In this document: positions 20,716-31,264 of the stretch, piece by piece
Layout: each line of letters begins with the position of its first letter
Position numbering within the stretch: the first letter of the stretch is position 1
NCBI GenBank assembly: GCA_036365455.1
Contig: JAWQUS010000030.1
Coordinates: 18,558,001-18,622,000, forward strand
Direction: 5' to 3'
From: Macrosoma leucophasiata
Taxonomy: Eukaryota > Arthropoda > Insecta > Lepidoptera > Hedylidae
Length of the DNA stretch: 64,000 bases
Position numbers and translations under genes: made by a program
Notes under the pieces: model-generated
What the model saw: only the letters and a program-made list of their open reading frames with translations
The model's database searches: none
Told to the model about the DNA's origin: nothing

Positions 20716-20894
20716 TTTCGAAATGACCATTTTAAACTTCTATGCATAACATATTTTAATAGACAATCATTATAGTTTTGTAAAGTTTCAGGCAATAAGT
20801 GCTACTACCAGAGAATGAAAGATAAAATATATGCGCTCCGTAAGAGCCGGCAGAAGAGAAAAATTTAATATTAACGTTGTGCATTTTTAATCAC

Positions 20895-21135
20895 GAATGC
20901 CACCAGCACCACCACCATCACCACCACTGACACCAGTACCACTTCCACCACTTCCACCACAACGTCACCAACGCCACCAATGCCACAATCATCACCAAAA
21001 CTACTACGATCACCACCAACGCCACCACCACCGCCACCAGGGTCACCAACAACACCTACGCCACCAACGACACAAATTACACCAATGACATCAATGCCAC
21101 CAACGCCACTAACGCCACCAAAACCACCACCACCA
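20895..21135 (+). repeat. CACCAN-type simple repeat
   Basis: About 240 bp of imperfect CCACCA/CGCCAC trinucleotide-hexanucleotide repeat. The open frames through it are low-complexity Pro/His products of the repeat. Confidence 0.85.
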
Positions 21136-21310
21136 TCATCATAATTACATCCGAAAGACGTCTATCCGTCTCCTCTGGACAATGCCTTTCCCGAAGATGC
21201 TCATAACTGTGTTGTGCGTCATAAGGAAATAATATGCCATAATTGCCACGCTTGGCATGCTGATTGGTGATCATAGCGGCGATTGTTTTATGCCGGGACG
21301 CTGCTACGCG
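21136..21310 (-). repeat. Repeat F copy
   Basis: ATTGCCACGCTTGGCATGCTGATTGG and GGGACGCTGCTACGC resemble 61730-61925, 41790-41880 and 24005-24115. The shared gapped frame (KRGxYxxxFPxD) suggests descent from one LINE-like or captured sequence. Identity unknown. Confidence 0.5.
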
Positions 21311-21339
21311 GTATGCTTAATAACTAACAGAGAAAACAC

Positions 21340-21795
21340 CGACAAAGTGCAAGTCGAACTCGTGCACGAAGGGTTCCGTACAAAAAATTGCATAAATATA
21401 CTGTTTGTTGTATGGGTGTAGTAGGTATTAAGAATAGATTTATTATCTACTGCGTTAGTATTTACTTTATTTTTTTTATTATGGAAAGTAATATTACTAA
21501 TAACAACTTAATATTCCGGAAAAATTTAAACGTCTACTCGAAAGAAGAAAATATAAAATATGAAGGGGTCCAAGGGGGCATACAATAAACGTGATTTTTT
21601 TCGTATATTTTTTGCTCGGTATTTTAGTATTTAATTTGGTCGTTATACAGAAATACATAATTTGTGAGAAATTTTAGCTTTTTAGCTATCACTGTTTTTG
21701 AGATACAGCTTGGTGACAGACAGATGGACGGATAGGCAGACAGCGGAGGATTAGTTATAGGGTCCGTCTTTACCTTTAAGGTACAGGAAACCCTA
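21340..21795 (+). repeat. Family E repeat, diverged
   Basis: Starts GACAAAGTGCAAGTCGAAC and GGGTTCCGTACAAAAA and ends GGTCCG...ACAGGAAACCCTAAAAA. Confidence 0.5.
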
Positions 21796-21799
21796 AAAA

Positions 21800-22240
21800 A
21801 GATAGAAGATACAGAACAGTTTTAAAATATTCCATATGATTCTTTAAACAGACGTAACTTTTTTATTTCTGACCCAATTGACATAAAACAAACACTGAAT
21901 GCTATGTAAAACTTACCACAATATATTAGTGTAAACCGCAAATCGGATAAGCCGTTTCTGAAATAAGCGTGCACAAATACACAGACAAACATACATTTTT
22001 CCGGGATAAAAAGTACCCAGTGTTGTGCGCCAAGCGTCAAAGTATAAATATACCAAGTTTCATCGTAATCGGACCAATGTGATGCTTGAACAAACAGACA
22101 GACAGACAGACAGACAAAAAAAAATCTAATCACATATTTGTGTTCGGTATCGATCTAGTAACATCCCCTGGTATTTATTTTTTCAATATTTTTAATGTAC
22201 AGAATTTACACTTCTACAGTTTTATTATAAGTATAGATTA
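21800..22240. repeat. Interspersed repeat with (CAGA)n
   Basis: CCGTTTCTGAAATAAGCGTGCAC through a GACAGACAGACAGACAGACA tract at about 22092-22118. Probably another DNA-element remnant; no clear ends. Confidence 0.35.
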
Positions 22241-22480
22241 CAACATTTAAAATTTCTCGCAAGTATCAAGATTTTTGTTAGGCTTCTCATGATATGGATA
22301 AATAAATAAAAAAATAAAATACGCTTATACTTACAGCCCAACACTAGGCACAAGTATAAACTTATGCTGTGGGTGCCGTTTTACACGTACAAGACATACA
22401 CAAACAACCAGACCCGAAAAAATGTCTGTAGGCCATTCAAATATATATCCCAGTACGGGTATCGAACCTCTGAGCCTCTA
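22241..22480 (-). repeat. SINE-T copy with tRNA-like B box
   Basis: On the minus strand the head contains GGTTCGATACCCGTACTGGG, followed by a body with GTCTGGTTGTTTGTGTATGT and GTGTTGGGCTGTAAGTATAA. The tail is (ATAA)n-like. Confidence 0.65.
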
Positions 22481-22494
22481 CCTCTACCTCTTTT

Positions 22495-22590
22495 CTGGTG
22501 GTAGGAGTTTCAGTGAAGGGACTGGAGGGCGTAGGCTTCGCCGCATTATGTAATATATCTGCCGCCTAATGGTAGTGGCACACCGCGGAC
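22495..22590 (+). repeat. SINE-M fragment
   Basis: TCTGGTGGTAGGAGTTTCAG through CCGCATTATGTAATATATCT and CTAATGGTAGT. Confidence 0.65.
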
Positions 22591-22890
22591 ACTCCGCCAA
22601 AATTCCATACAAACGCTTATTTTGGTTACCTTCTACACAGACATCAATCAGTGACGTGTAGTCACACGTGCACGCACACAGCGAAGCACGTAGGGTTATG
22701 GCTTGGACCAACAATATAGAAATAAAATAATACTATGTACTTACAACAAATAGCACAAGTATTGGAAAATAACACGCACTACCTACTCATTACGTTGAGA
22801 CAAGTCATTTCAATTCAATATACTGAAACACTTTTATTACTAATTCAATGCAATCACGTAGCGTAAAGGTAAGAAATTATAATATATTAT

Positions 22891-23127
22891 AACTAGCATA
22901 GTTGATAATAGATGGCGCTGCTGCTACCATAAAGCAATGCAATAGATGTGAAGGAAAGATTTAACAAATCGGGCAGGACTTCAGTAGCTCAATTGGAAGA
23001 ACGGCTGGACTAGATTCCCAGTAGGTCGCGAGTTCGAGTCTCGCCTGAAGTCAAATTTTTCTTTCCATTTTTCTTTAAAAATAAAATATATTTCACAAGC
23101 ATGTGTTAATGCGAAATAATATAAAAC
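22891..23127 (+). repeat. Repeat with tRNA-like core, left arm of a large inverted pair
   Basis: AACTAGCATAGTTGATAATA through CATGTGTTAATGCGAAATAA. The same sequence is inverted at 23735-23975 with only a few differences. The pair encloses about 600 bp holding a SINE-M. Confidence 0.8.
22977..23052 (+). tRNA. tRNA-like sequence (pseudo-tRNA in a repeat)
   Basis: 76 bp with a closed acceptor stem (GACTTCAG/CTGAAGTC), an A-box-like TAGCTCAATTGG and a B-box-like GTTCGAGTCTC on a perfect GCGAG/CTCGC T stem. The anticodon arm is irregular (9-nt loop or mismatch) and no anticodon can be assigned confidently. Its presence in several repeat copies argues for a mobile tRNA-derived sequence, not a working tRNA gene. 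Confidence 0.5.
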
Positions 23128-23290
23128 AAGAAATTATAATATTAAAAAGTTTTTAGTAAAATAAAAAAGTTTTGTAATTGTGAACATAATTACCTTAGGT
23201 ATTTTTCCTTCGGGAAACAAAAAATGATCTTTTTGTCACGACTTGTTGACATACTGGCTGTACACTACACAATAAAGCACCATCTGTCAA

Positions 23291-23578
23291 TTTTTTTTTT
23301 TTATGTAATAAAAGTGGCAAACAAGCGTGCAGTTCACATTGATGTTAAGTGATGACTGTAGCCTATAGACACCCACACAATGACCAGAGGTCAAAATGCA
23401 AATGCGCTGCCACTCCTGAGGCATTAGGTGTTATGCCTCTGTGCCGGAAATTACAGAGCCGTACATTACCACCTGACCGAAACATGATAGTGCTGAACAC
23501 TTCCATTTAACGGCAAGTATATTAGGTAATGCGGTGGTGCCTACGCCCGCGAGCTCCATCACTGGAGCTCTACCACCA
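23291..23578 (-). repeat. SINE-M copy
   Basis: Full-length, tail TTTTTTTTTTTTATGTAAT at left, head GGAGCTCTACCACCA at right. Confidence 0.85.
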
Positions 23579-23589
23579 TTAAAAAAATA

Positions 23590-23732
23590 TTCGATTACAA
23601 ATTAATCATAACTAGGCCGCTCGCAACCTCGCTGTAGAGTACCAACCGTCGCCCATAAGAGGGGAAGAGATTGGGTGAAGCGCGGCAAATGGGCGGGACG
23701 TCGAAGTGTCCATTCTATACGTAGTATTATTG
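23590..23732. repeat. Repeat H copy
   Basis: GTCGCCCATAAGAGGGGA, GGCGGGACGTCGAAGTGTC and CATTCTATACGTAGTATTAT. Related stretches: 26340-26480, 32562-32715 and 35730-35880. Confidence 0.5.
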
Positions 23733-23734
23733 TT

Positions 23735-23975
23735 TTTTTATATTATTTCGCATTAACACATGCTTGTGAAATATATTTTTATTTTTAAAGAAAAATGGAA
23801 AGAAAAATTTGACTTCAGGCGAGACTCGAACTCGCGACCTACTGGGAATCTAGTCCAGCCGCTCTTCCAATTGAGCTACTGAAGCCCTGCCCGATTTGTC
23901 AAATCTTTCCTTCACATCTATTGCATTGCTTTATGGTAGCAGCAGCGCCATCTATTACCAACTATGCTAGTTATT
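23735..23975 (-). repeat. Repeat with tRNA-like core, right arm of the inverted pair
   Basis: Reverse complement of 22891-23127, ending AACTATGCTAGTT. Confidence 0.8.
23811..23886 (-). tRNA. tRNA-like sequence, inverted copy
   Basis: Same 76-bp sequence as 22977-23052 on the minus strand, with a few substitutions (GAGC in the D stem, and one change in the acceptor end). Confidence 0.45.
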
Positions 23976-24004
23976 ACATATTCTCTGATAGTGGTCATCA
24001 ATGT

Positions 24005-24115
24005 CCCCAAAGATTGTGCATCGTATGGGGAGATATGACATAATTACCACGCTTCGCGTACCAGTTTGTAATCGCGTTAGTAATAGATTTATCGCAGGCC
24101 ACTGTTGCCCGTCCG
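24005..24115 (-). repeat. Repeat F fragment
   Basis: GGGGAGATATGACATAATTA, CCACGCTTCGCGTACC and GCAGGCCACTGTTGCCCGTC resemble the repeat F copies. It is followed directly by a SINE-M tail. Confidence 0.45.
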
Positions 24116-24118
24116 TGG

Positions 24119-24394
24119 TTTTTTTTATGTTATGGAAGTGGCAAACAAGCATGCAGTTCACATTGATGTTAAGTGATGACTGCAGCCTATAGACACCCAC
24201 ACTAAGACCAAGGTCAAAATGCAGATGCGTTACCACTCCTGAGGCCTAAGGTGTTATGCCTCTGTGCCGGAAATTACAGGGCTGTACATTACCACCTGAT
24301 CGGAACTGCTAAAAACTACCATTTAGCGGGAAGTATCTTAGGTGATGCGGTGGTGCCTACGCCCGCGAGCTCTCTCACTGGAGCTCTACCACCA
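24119..24394 (-). repeat. SINE-M copy
   Basis: Tail TTTTTTATGTTATGGAAGTGG to head GGAGCTCTACCACCAGT. Confidence 0.85.
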
Positions 24395-24399
24395 GTGTA

Positions 24400-26335
24400 A
24401 ATTAGTATTTGTTATTGCACACATACATACATGCAGTGTTAATTATCCAAATGACTGACCGCATCAGGGGAAGAATTTCACTACTTGGCCGTGAATTCTT
24501 CACGTCCCAAGTAATATGTAATGAAACCAATATCATCATGAATAAATTCCTCCAGTTTATAATATCTACTTTGCCATAACCAATTTCCATTTGAACCAAG
24601 CCTCGGCTTTGTCTCCCTATTGCACGAATTCAGAAATATACTTTCTATTTGCCTTCCACTGGTATTTCAGTTTCATACGTATGCGCAAAGCGAACCAAAT
24701 TCGACAAAAGGCCTACAAACGTTCACGATTAGAATATTATTGGTAGCTAGAATGGTGACATCAAACGGCCTACAATTTCCTAGCAGCGCTCGCCACCAAT
24801 AGCTCATTTCCGAGCTTGTTGCGAAACGAGCGATTCACTTTGGTCTCTGCACGGAGCACAGAGAAAGAATTATGGATATGACATTGATTTGTCATAGGCA
24901 CTTAGGGCATATAAATAATTTGAGAATTGGGTCTAGGTGACGCCTATAAATGTTGCGCCAGAGTCATCCTCACCCGCTCGTGGTACACCTGCTGTCCAAC
25001 GGACCAGGCTTTAGCGACTCGACACTTTTGGTAGCTGTATTGACACTACCAGCGGAATTTTCTCCTTGTGTCTGATTGGTGGTAAGACCTCTAACTTTTA
25101 GAAATCTGTCACGCTAACTACTGCTCTTAGGTCGTCTGAGTATCAGCCACTAAGCGTCTTCGGGCGTATACCGGGCCAGGAAGAGCCAACTAAACAGTTA
25201 CTCCTGCTGCTCGTCAGTCAGTAGGAGATTCGAACCTAGGCATCACAAATAAACTCTGGCCTGGGTTGTCCTGCTAATCGGTGAAAAATCCCTTAGTACG
25301 GTTGTCGTTCCGGAGTAAGAGATCGGAGGTGTCACCCAGAGCAGAAAATTACATCACCGTTGCGAGCAGGCATCCTAAACCAACAGCTAGGCACCACGGA
25401 ATTTGTTAAAGTTATTATAACATATCACATCCTTTTCTACTACACAGATACAAAATATAACATCTTCGTATCTAGCGATAGAACAAGATTGATATACTTT
25501 GGAGTGGAATTGTATCAAGATATACCGCATCCACGCGACATTTTGAGCATGACTGGATGATCATATCCTATAAGAGGCACAATAGGCTATTTGTAATAGA
25601 AATGTATTATATTTGATTGAAAGGCTTTCAATCTATTGACTTACTATGTTATTGTCACGTCATAAACAACTGCTTGTTCATTATTAGAAACTGGCTGACG
25701 AACTTTCTACGTCACGATGCATGGCAGGAGCAAATTATTGCCTTATGCTTTTTATGTTCAGAGACCAATTTAAACGGATAAATAAGTACTTAGAGCCATT
25801 ACTGAAATTGCGTTTTTGTCGTCACGATTTATGAAAGATGCTGTTTCCAAGTTCCCGTGACAAATTCGGCAACAAAGAATCACAAAGGGCTGTTTAAAAA
25901 AAAAATGGAAACTCGGAGATACTCGTATAAACAGAGCAATGGCCAAAAAATCTCAAATTCCTGGGGCATTTATGGTATTGTAACTTGTTGCGCTTGCTTT
26001 TTTGATAACGAAGTTTCTCTTGAAGGCAAAAAAGAAATTGTGTGTACTGGATGAGGAAGATTCAGACTATATAGCCCGAAGGAAATCACCTTGGATCTAA
26101 GTTATATAGAAGAAAAAATATTCAGGATTGACACCTCAATTCTTATCACCTCAATATTTTGAAACCTGAGAATTTTTCCTCTGTATTTTTGCAAATAGAA
26201 TTTCGGCTTTGTAAAAAATGTCAAATCAACCACACAAATAATACTGTCAATACTGTAATGTCAAAACAATCTCGCCTTTTGGCTGTGAAAAAAAAGTAAA
26301 GACAACAGGTCCATTATACAAAGAAATTCAATTTA
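24400..26335. other. Unassigned DNA
   Basis: No intact gene. The stretch 24940-25340 is less AT-rich and includes GGAGATTCGAACCTAGGC, which resembles an inverted tRNA B box, so it may be an old SINE or LINE remnant. Nothing else could be assigned. Confidence 0.3.
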
Positions 26336-26339
26336 TTAC

Positions 26340-26480
26340 CATGAGCAGAGAATATGTTATAATACTATGTATAGAATGGCCACTTCGACGTCCCGCCCGA
26401 TTTCCCCGCATCACTCAATCACATCCCCTCTTATGGGCGACGGTTGGTATTTTCTACGTGCTCCGCCCACAGAATTTTGG
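26340..26480. repeat. Repeat H copy
   Basis: AGCAGAGAATATGTTATAAT, ATAGAATGGCCACTTCGACG and CTTATGGGCGACGGTTGG match 23640-23732 inverted. Confidence 0.5.
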
Positions 26481-26619
26481 CAGAGTGTCAACGGTGTGCC
26501 ATGAGTTACAATTTTTTCAAAACAATTTTTTTTTCAAAACTATAAACTATTGGGTATACAATAATGCTATGTGAGCTGCATGCTTGTTTGCCACTTGTTT
26601 GTCATGACATTAAAAAAAT

Positions 26620-26810
26620 ACAATTACCTTTACAAAAGAGAACACCGATAGTTGTGCCGCAACATACAAAATTTAAAGCATCACAGGGCTAGACGGCACA
26701 CTGTGTTATTTTTCATGACAAAAGAATATCTCATTTCCGTCACGTACACACGGACGGCGATTTCTCATTTTGTTATCGGACTTTATTAAACTGTGGGAGG
26801 AAATTGAATA
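26620..26810. repeat. Repeat G, uninterrupted copy (empty site)
   Basis: GCCGCAACATACAAAATTTAAAGCATCACAGGGCTAGACGG reads through the point at which the copy at 31235-32140 is split by a TIR element. It continues through GAATATCTCATTTCCGTCAC and CTTTATTAAACTGTGG in both copies. Confidence 0.7.
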
Positions 26811-26942
26811 AATTATTTTGGACGAGTGTCTGATGTTGACTATGCCTATGCCTTCATAAATTAAGCTTTGGTGTGCTGGAAAAATTGATTTGTTAATGAT
26901 ATATCGGTTTAAAAGCTATGTTTTATTGGATGCTTTGGACAC

Positions 26943-27113
26943 AAAGAGTAACACGGGCCACCAGCAAACCGGAGGGGAGTAGCCATAGCGTTTATTACTG
27001 ATGCAAAACAGTCTGTCGTTTTTGCAGGGGGAAATTCGTGTGACACACACACGCATAACAAAAATCGGCTATTACTACGAAACTCACACCTTGACTTTAA
27101 CAAAATACATAAA
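26943..27113. mobile_element. Family D element, left part
   Basis: AGAGTAACACGGGCCACC and GGAGGGGAGTAGCCATAGCG through CACACCTTGACTTTAAC. It is split at AAAATACATAAA by the 27114-27552 insertion and resumes at 27553-27600 (CAATTTCACGCACACAATTA). Confidence 0.65.
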
Positions 27114-27188
27114 TGTTTTTATATTATTTCGCATTAACACATGCTTGTGAAATATATTTTATTTAAAGAAAAATGGAAAGAAAAAATT

Positions 27189-27267
27189 GACTTCAGGCGA
27201 GACTCGAACTCGCGGCCTACTGGGAATCTAGTCCAGTAGGCCGCGAGTTCGAGTCTCGCCTGAAGTC
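27189..27267. repeat. Perfect 35-bp fold-back of half the tRNA-like core
   Basis: Arm 27189-27223 (GACTTCAGGCGAGACTCGAA...) is exactly inverted at 27233-27267, with the 9-base loop GAATCTAGT. The loop and arms equal the 3' half of the tRNA-like sequence, mirrored. Confidence 0.92.
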
Positions 27268-27447
27268 AAATTTTTCTTGACTTCAGGCGAGACTTATTAA
27301 GGGTAAAAGCGACTTCTTTACTATATTCAATAAACTGAAAAGTCTATTATATCGGTTGCCTAACTAGCAAAGTTGGTAATAGATGGCGCTAATGCTACCA
27401 TAAAGCAAGGCAATAAATGTGAAGGAAAGATTTGACAAATCGGGCAG

Positions 27448-27523
27448 GACTTCAGTAGCTCAATTGGAAGAGCGGCTGGACTAGATTCCCAGTAGGCCGC
27501 GAGTTCGAGTCTCGCCTGAAGTC
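27448..27523 (+). tRNA. tRNA-like sequence, third copy
   Basis: 76 bp like 22977-23052 but with the D stem restored (GCTC/GAGC). Acceptor and T stems are perfect. The anticodon arm is still irregular. Confidence 0.5.
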
Positions 27524-27710
27524 AAATTTTTCTTTCCATTTTCTTTAAATAAAAAATACATAAACAATTTCACGCACACAATTAAACATCTCGGCGACAA
27601 CAGCTTCTCGGAAACAAACTATCGGATCAGTCGCTTGACCGATCCGCGTATCGTATAATATGGTATACCTATATCAGTCCGCCCGACTGTGTTATTATAT
27701 TCAGTACTAG

Positions 27711-28075
27711 CTGTGCCCGCTACTTCGTTCGCGTGGAATAGTGACTTTAAGGAAGATTTTTGAATATAACTTTTCGTTAATTTTGGCTCATACAAAAAGC
27801 CGGCGGGGTTGCGGATGTGTGCTAAAGCGTTCCCGCGACCCCGCCACCAAGTGCGGACGAGTCGGTACACCCAGGGGTTTAAGTGGGTAAACTGACCTCT
27901 TTCTCTTTGTCCGGAGTCCCACATAACCCACCCCTCTCCCCAAGGGTGGGTATGCGTAACGCAATTTCCATTGGATAAAAAAAACTGGATCATACAAAAA
28001 CAATAATCGATAGATAAAATCTGATCAATCTGCTTTACATTACTTCTCTCTACACGATATCAGACTAACGCCATC
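27711..28075 (-). repeat. Helitron-like 3' end and GC-rich remnant
   Basis: CTAGCTGTGCCCGCTACTTC matches the ends at 8632 and 6024, read as a minus-strand CTAG 3' end. It is followed by sequence related to 9410-9500 (GCGGATGTGTGCTAAAGCG). Confidence 0.4.
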
Positions 28076-28099
28076 AAAGCCGCCAATGCCACCAACGCG

Positions 28100-29490
28100 T
28101 CTGAACACTCGTCGTCATGACGTCGCGACGCTAGACGTTGAGACGCTAGACGTCGACACGCTAGACGTCGGGACGCTCGGCGTCGGGATGGTCGAAGTCG
28201 GGACGCTGGGCGTCGAGACACTGGACGTTGGGACGCTGGGCAACGTGACGCTGAGAGTCGAGACGTTAGACGTCGGGACGCTTAGCGTTGGGACGCTTGG
28301 CGTTGGGACGCTTGGCGTTGGGACACTTGGCGTCGGGACCCTGGGTGTCGGGACGCCGGGCGATGGGACAACGGGCGATGGGATACCGGGCGATGGGTCG
28401 CCGGACGTTGGGACGCCGGGCGTTGGGACGCCGGGCGTTGGGACGCCGGGCGTTGGGACGCCGGGCGTTGGGACGCCGGGCGTTGGGACGCCGGGCGTTG
28501 GGACGCCGGGCGTTGGGACGCCGGGCGTTGGGACGCCGGGCGTTGGGACGCCGGGCGTTGGGACGCCGGGCGTTGGGACGCCGGGCGTTGGGACGTCGGG
28601 CGTTGGGACGCCGGGCGTTGGGACGCCGGGCGTTGGGACGCCGGGCGTTTGGACGCCGGGCGTTGGGACGCCGGGCGTTGGCACGCCGGGCGTTGGGACG
28701 CCGGGCGTTGGGACGCCGGGCGTTGGGACGCCGGGCGTTGGGACGCCGGGCGTTGGCACGCTGGGCTTTGGGACGCCGGGCGTTGGGACGCCTGGCGTTG
28801 GGACGCCGGGCGTTGGGGCGCCGGGCGTCATGACGCTGGGCGTCGGGACGCTTGGCGTCAGGTTGCTGGCTATAGTCATTTCGTCGGGACGCTGTGCGCC
28901 GGGACGCTTGGCGTCGCTACGCTGGGCGTCGTGACGATGGACGTTGGGACGCCGGGCGTCGTGACCCTGGGCGTCGTGACGTTGGCGTCGTGACGCTGGG
29001 CATCGGGACGCTGGACGTCGGGACGCTAGGTATCGTAACGCTGAGAGTCGAGACGCTGGTCGTCGGGACGTCGGGACGCTCGATGTCGGGATGGTCGAAA
29101 TCGGGACGCTAGGCGTCGGGGCACCGGGCGTCGGGACGCCGGGCGTCGGGAAGCTGGGCATCGGAACGCTGTGCGCCGGGACGCCTGGACGTCGGGACGC
29201 TGGACGTCGGGACGCTTGGCGTCGCGACGCTTGGCGTAGCGATGCTGGGCGTCGGGACGCTGGGCGTCGGGACGCTTGGCGTCAGGTTGCTGGGCGTCGG
29301 GATGGTCGAAGTCGGTACGCTGGGCGTCGCGACGCTGGGCATTGTGACGCTGGGCGTCGTGACGCTGGGCATCGTGACGCTGGGCGTCGGGACGCTGGAC
29401 GTCGGGACGTCGGGACACTAGTCGTCGGGATGGTCGAAGTCGGGACGCTAGACGTCGGGACGCTCGACGTCGGGATGGTCGAAGTCGGGA
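28100..29490 (+). repeat. 15-bp CpG-rich minisatellite, forward array
   Basis: Consensus unit GGACGCCGGGCGTTG. Units at about 28405-28840 are nearly uniform, and the outer ones vary (GACGCTGGGCGTCG, GACGTCGG, GATGGTCGAAGTCG). The unit is a multiple of three, so long open frames appear on both strands, encoding only repetitive Gly/Val/Thr/Pro or Arg/Ala/Leu peptides. These are not treated as genes. Strikingly GC- and CpG-rich against its AT-rich flanks. Confidence 0.93.
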
Positions 29491-29815
29491 CGCCCAGCAT
29501 CGCGACGCCAAGAGTCCCGGCGCACAGCGTCCCGAGGCCTTGAGCGCGGGAACGCTAGGCATCGTAACGCTGAGAGTCGAAACTATGGTCGTCGGGACGT
29601 CAGGACGCTCGACGTCGGGATGGTCGTAGTCGGTACGACGCCCAGCGTCCCGGCGCGCAGCGTATCGACGCCCAGCCTCCCGACGCCCAGCGTCCCGGCG
29701 CGCAGCCTTCCGACGCCCAGCCTCCCGACGCCCAGCGTACCGACTTCGACCATCCCGACGTCCAGCGTCTCGACTCTCAGCGTTACGAAGCCTAGCGTTC
29801 CCGTGCTCAAGGCCC
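29490..29815. repeat. Inverted and folded right end of the minisatellite
   Basis: From about 29490 units appear in the opposite orientation (GACGCCCAGCGTCCCG). The segment 29533-29640 (GGCCTTGAGCGCGGGAACGC...) is largely the reverse complement of 29740-29818, giving a long hairpin with inverted units in its loop. Confidence 0.8.
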
Positions 29816-29829
29816 GCGATAGAAGCTAT

Positions 29830-30140
29830 GCAATAGCTTGAAAATTTTAATCACTTGTAAATAATAGAATTTGCTTCAGGCACATTAGTCATAGTTCTTT
29901 GTGAAACGGAACGTTTATTATCTACCCAAGATGGCGACTGCGGTTTATTTGTCAGTGCCATTAGAATTTCACGAAATTCTCCATAATCCGAATTTTGCGG
30001 ATACATGTTCTCGACTCAGAATAATTATTTATCTACGATCTTCAATTGTAAATATGTTTCGATCGAGTCTCCCGTAGACCTGCAGGAAATTATTAATATA
30101 GTTATAGAAGTATTTACGAGTATACTTAGCAGAGATTCAA
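29830..30140. other. AT-rich DNA, mostly unassigned
   Basis: AATCACTTGTAAATAATAGAATTTGCTT at 29851 matches one arm of the 6936-7002 hairpin. Nothing else recognised. Confidence 0.4.
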
Positions 30141-30144
30141 TACA

Positions 30145-30790
30145 AAAAAAAACCTGTCAAGTGCGTGTCGGGCCACGCGCAGTGTAGGGTTCCGTAAATA
30201 CAGAGTAAGAGATGTAATGAAAAAATAAATAAATATTTTCTTTGGAGTTATTCGAAATTTTCGAGTAAAATACATTTGGTCGACTATAACTCGCAAACTT
30301 GCAAGGCCAACTTTAGTGTGATAGTTTTCCTTTTAATTTCGTTATATTTAACTACTATCGCCGTAACGTTTGAATTTCTAACAACAACCGTTTAGTCTGT
30401 AGGGGGGGGACACTTGTGTCTAACGAAAATTTTCACTTTAAAGCTTAATAAGTCACGAACAGTTTAACTAAATCGAAAAATGATGTTAGCACACCCATAA
30501 TATTTAAAAGACCTATCCAACGATACCTAACACTATATGAAAATCGAAAAAAAAAAAAATATCCGCGCGTTACTAGTACGTGAAAAAATATTTTTTTTAG
30601 TGTAACTCTAAAAGTTTATTTTTCACGTTTTTATTCTATTACTTTGTCGGCGTGATTAAGGTGTATACTTGTACCAAATTTCAAGTCTCTAGTACTAACA
30701 GTTTTTGCGCCAAACCGCGGACCAGACAGACAGACAGACGGACATGGCGAAACTATAAGGGTTCCTTGTTTACTACGGAACCCTAAAAAT
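30145..30790 (+). mobile_element. Family E element, full-length
   Basis: Left end with GTCAAGTGCGTGTCGGGCCA and AGGGTTCCGTAAATACAG. Right end with GACAGACAGACAGACGGACA and TTTACTACGGAACCCTAAAAA. The AGGGTTCCGTA at the left is inverted at the right (TACGGAACCCT). About 640 bp, no coding capacity: probably a non-autonomous DNA transposon. Confidence 0.65.
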
Positions 30791-30839
30791 GGCACCACAA
30801 TTTACGTTGTCAATTTTAAATTAATCCTTATGTCATTGA

Positions 30840-31120
30840 CAGTAGACAGTAGTGACTGCACTTGGAACATTGATCTTGACGAATAAGTTTTTCTTTTTCT
30901 TCATTTATTATCATTGAAGGAATTGAAAAATTTTATGATTATTATGTTTTAACCAAATAGTTTAATTTTTAATTTTTAATTTACTATTAATATATGATTT
31001 TGCTTTTACTATATGTAATGGTTATTCGCTCTAGGTAGTTTATGATTTATTGACGTTTTGAAAGTATCTGTAAAGATCTATTTGAAATAAAAATATTTCC
31101 TATTTCTATTTCTATTGCAA
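30840..31120 (-). repeat. Interspersed repeat, inverted copy of 16785-17110
   Basis: Reverse complement of the earlier copy, ending in TCCTATTTCTATTTCTATT. Confidence 0.65.
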
Positions 31121-31264
31121 ATCATCATACATCTTCACTAATGCAAGAAAAGTGTTCACTGTTTAGCGTGCCACCAACATATTTCTGCTCGCAACTTATT
31201 TGCTATGCAACATAGAATTACCGTTACAAAAAGACGCTCTTGTCCGCCATATTCGCCGCAACAT

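Larger units (their letters stand above)
27102..27564 (+). mobile_element. Rearranged tRNA-like repeat block with 12-bp direct repeats
   Basis: AAAATACATAAA occurs at both 27102-27113 and 27553-27564, flanking the block. Inside: an inverted partial copy ending in a 79-bp fold-back (27189-27267), about 90 bp of unrelated sequence, then a plus-strand copy (27373-27550). The direct repeats and the interrupted family D element support one insertion of the whole block. Confidence 0.7.

Noticed and set aside
20897..21088. Proline/histidine-rich frame
   Set aside because: It is low-complexity translation of a CACCAN repeat.
22977..27523. Three functional tRNA genes
   Set aside because: All lie inside dispersed repeats, the anticodon arm is irregular and one nearby copy is a fold-back. 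They are kept as tRNA-like only.
28399..28840. CRISPR-like array
   Set aside because: Units are 15 bp and contiguous with no unique spacers, in a eukaryotic context: a minisatellite.
28086..29161. Long open frames on both strands (282 codons plus, 348 codons minus) resembling Val-Gly-Thr-Pro-Gly structural proteins
   Set aside because: They come from a 15-bp repeat whose length is a multiple of three and which lacks stops in several frames. There is no splice signal, signal peptide or non-repetitive domain.
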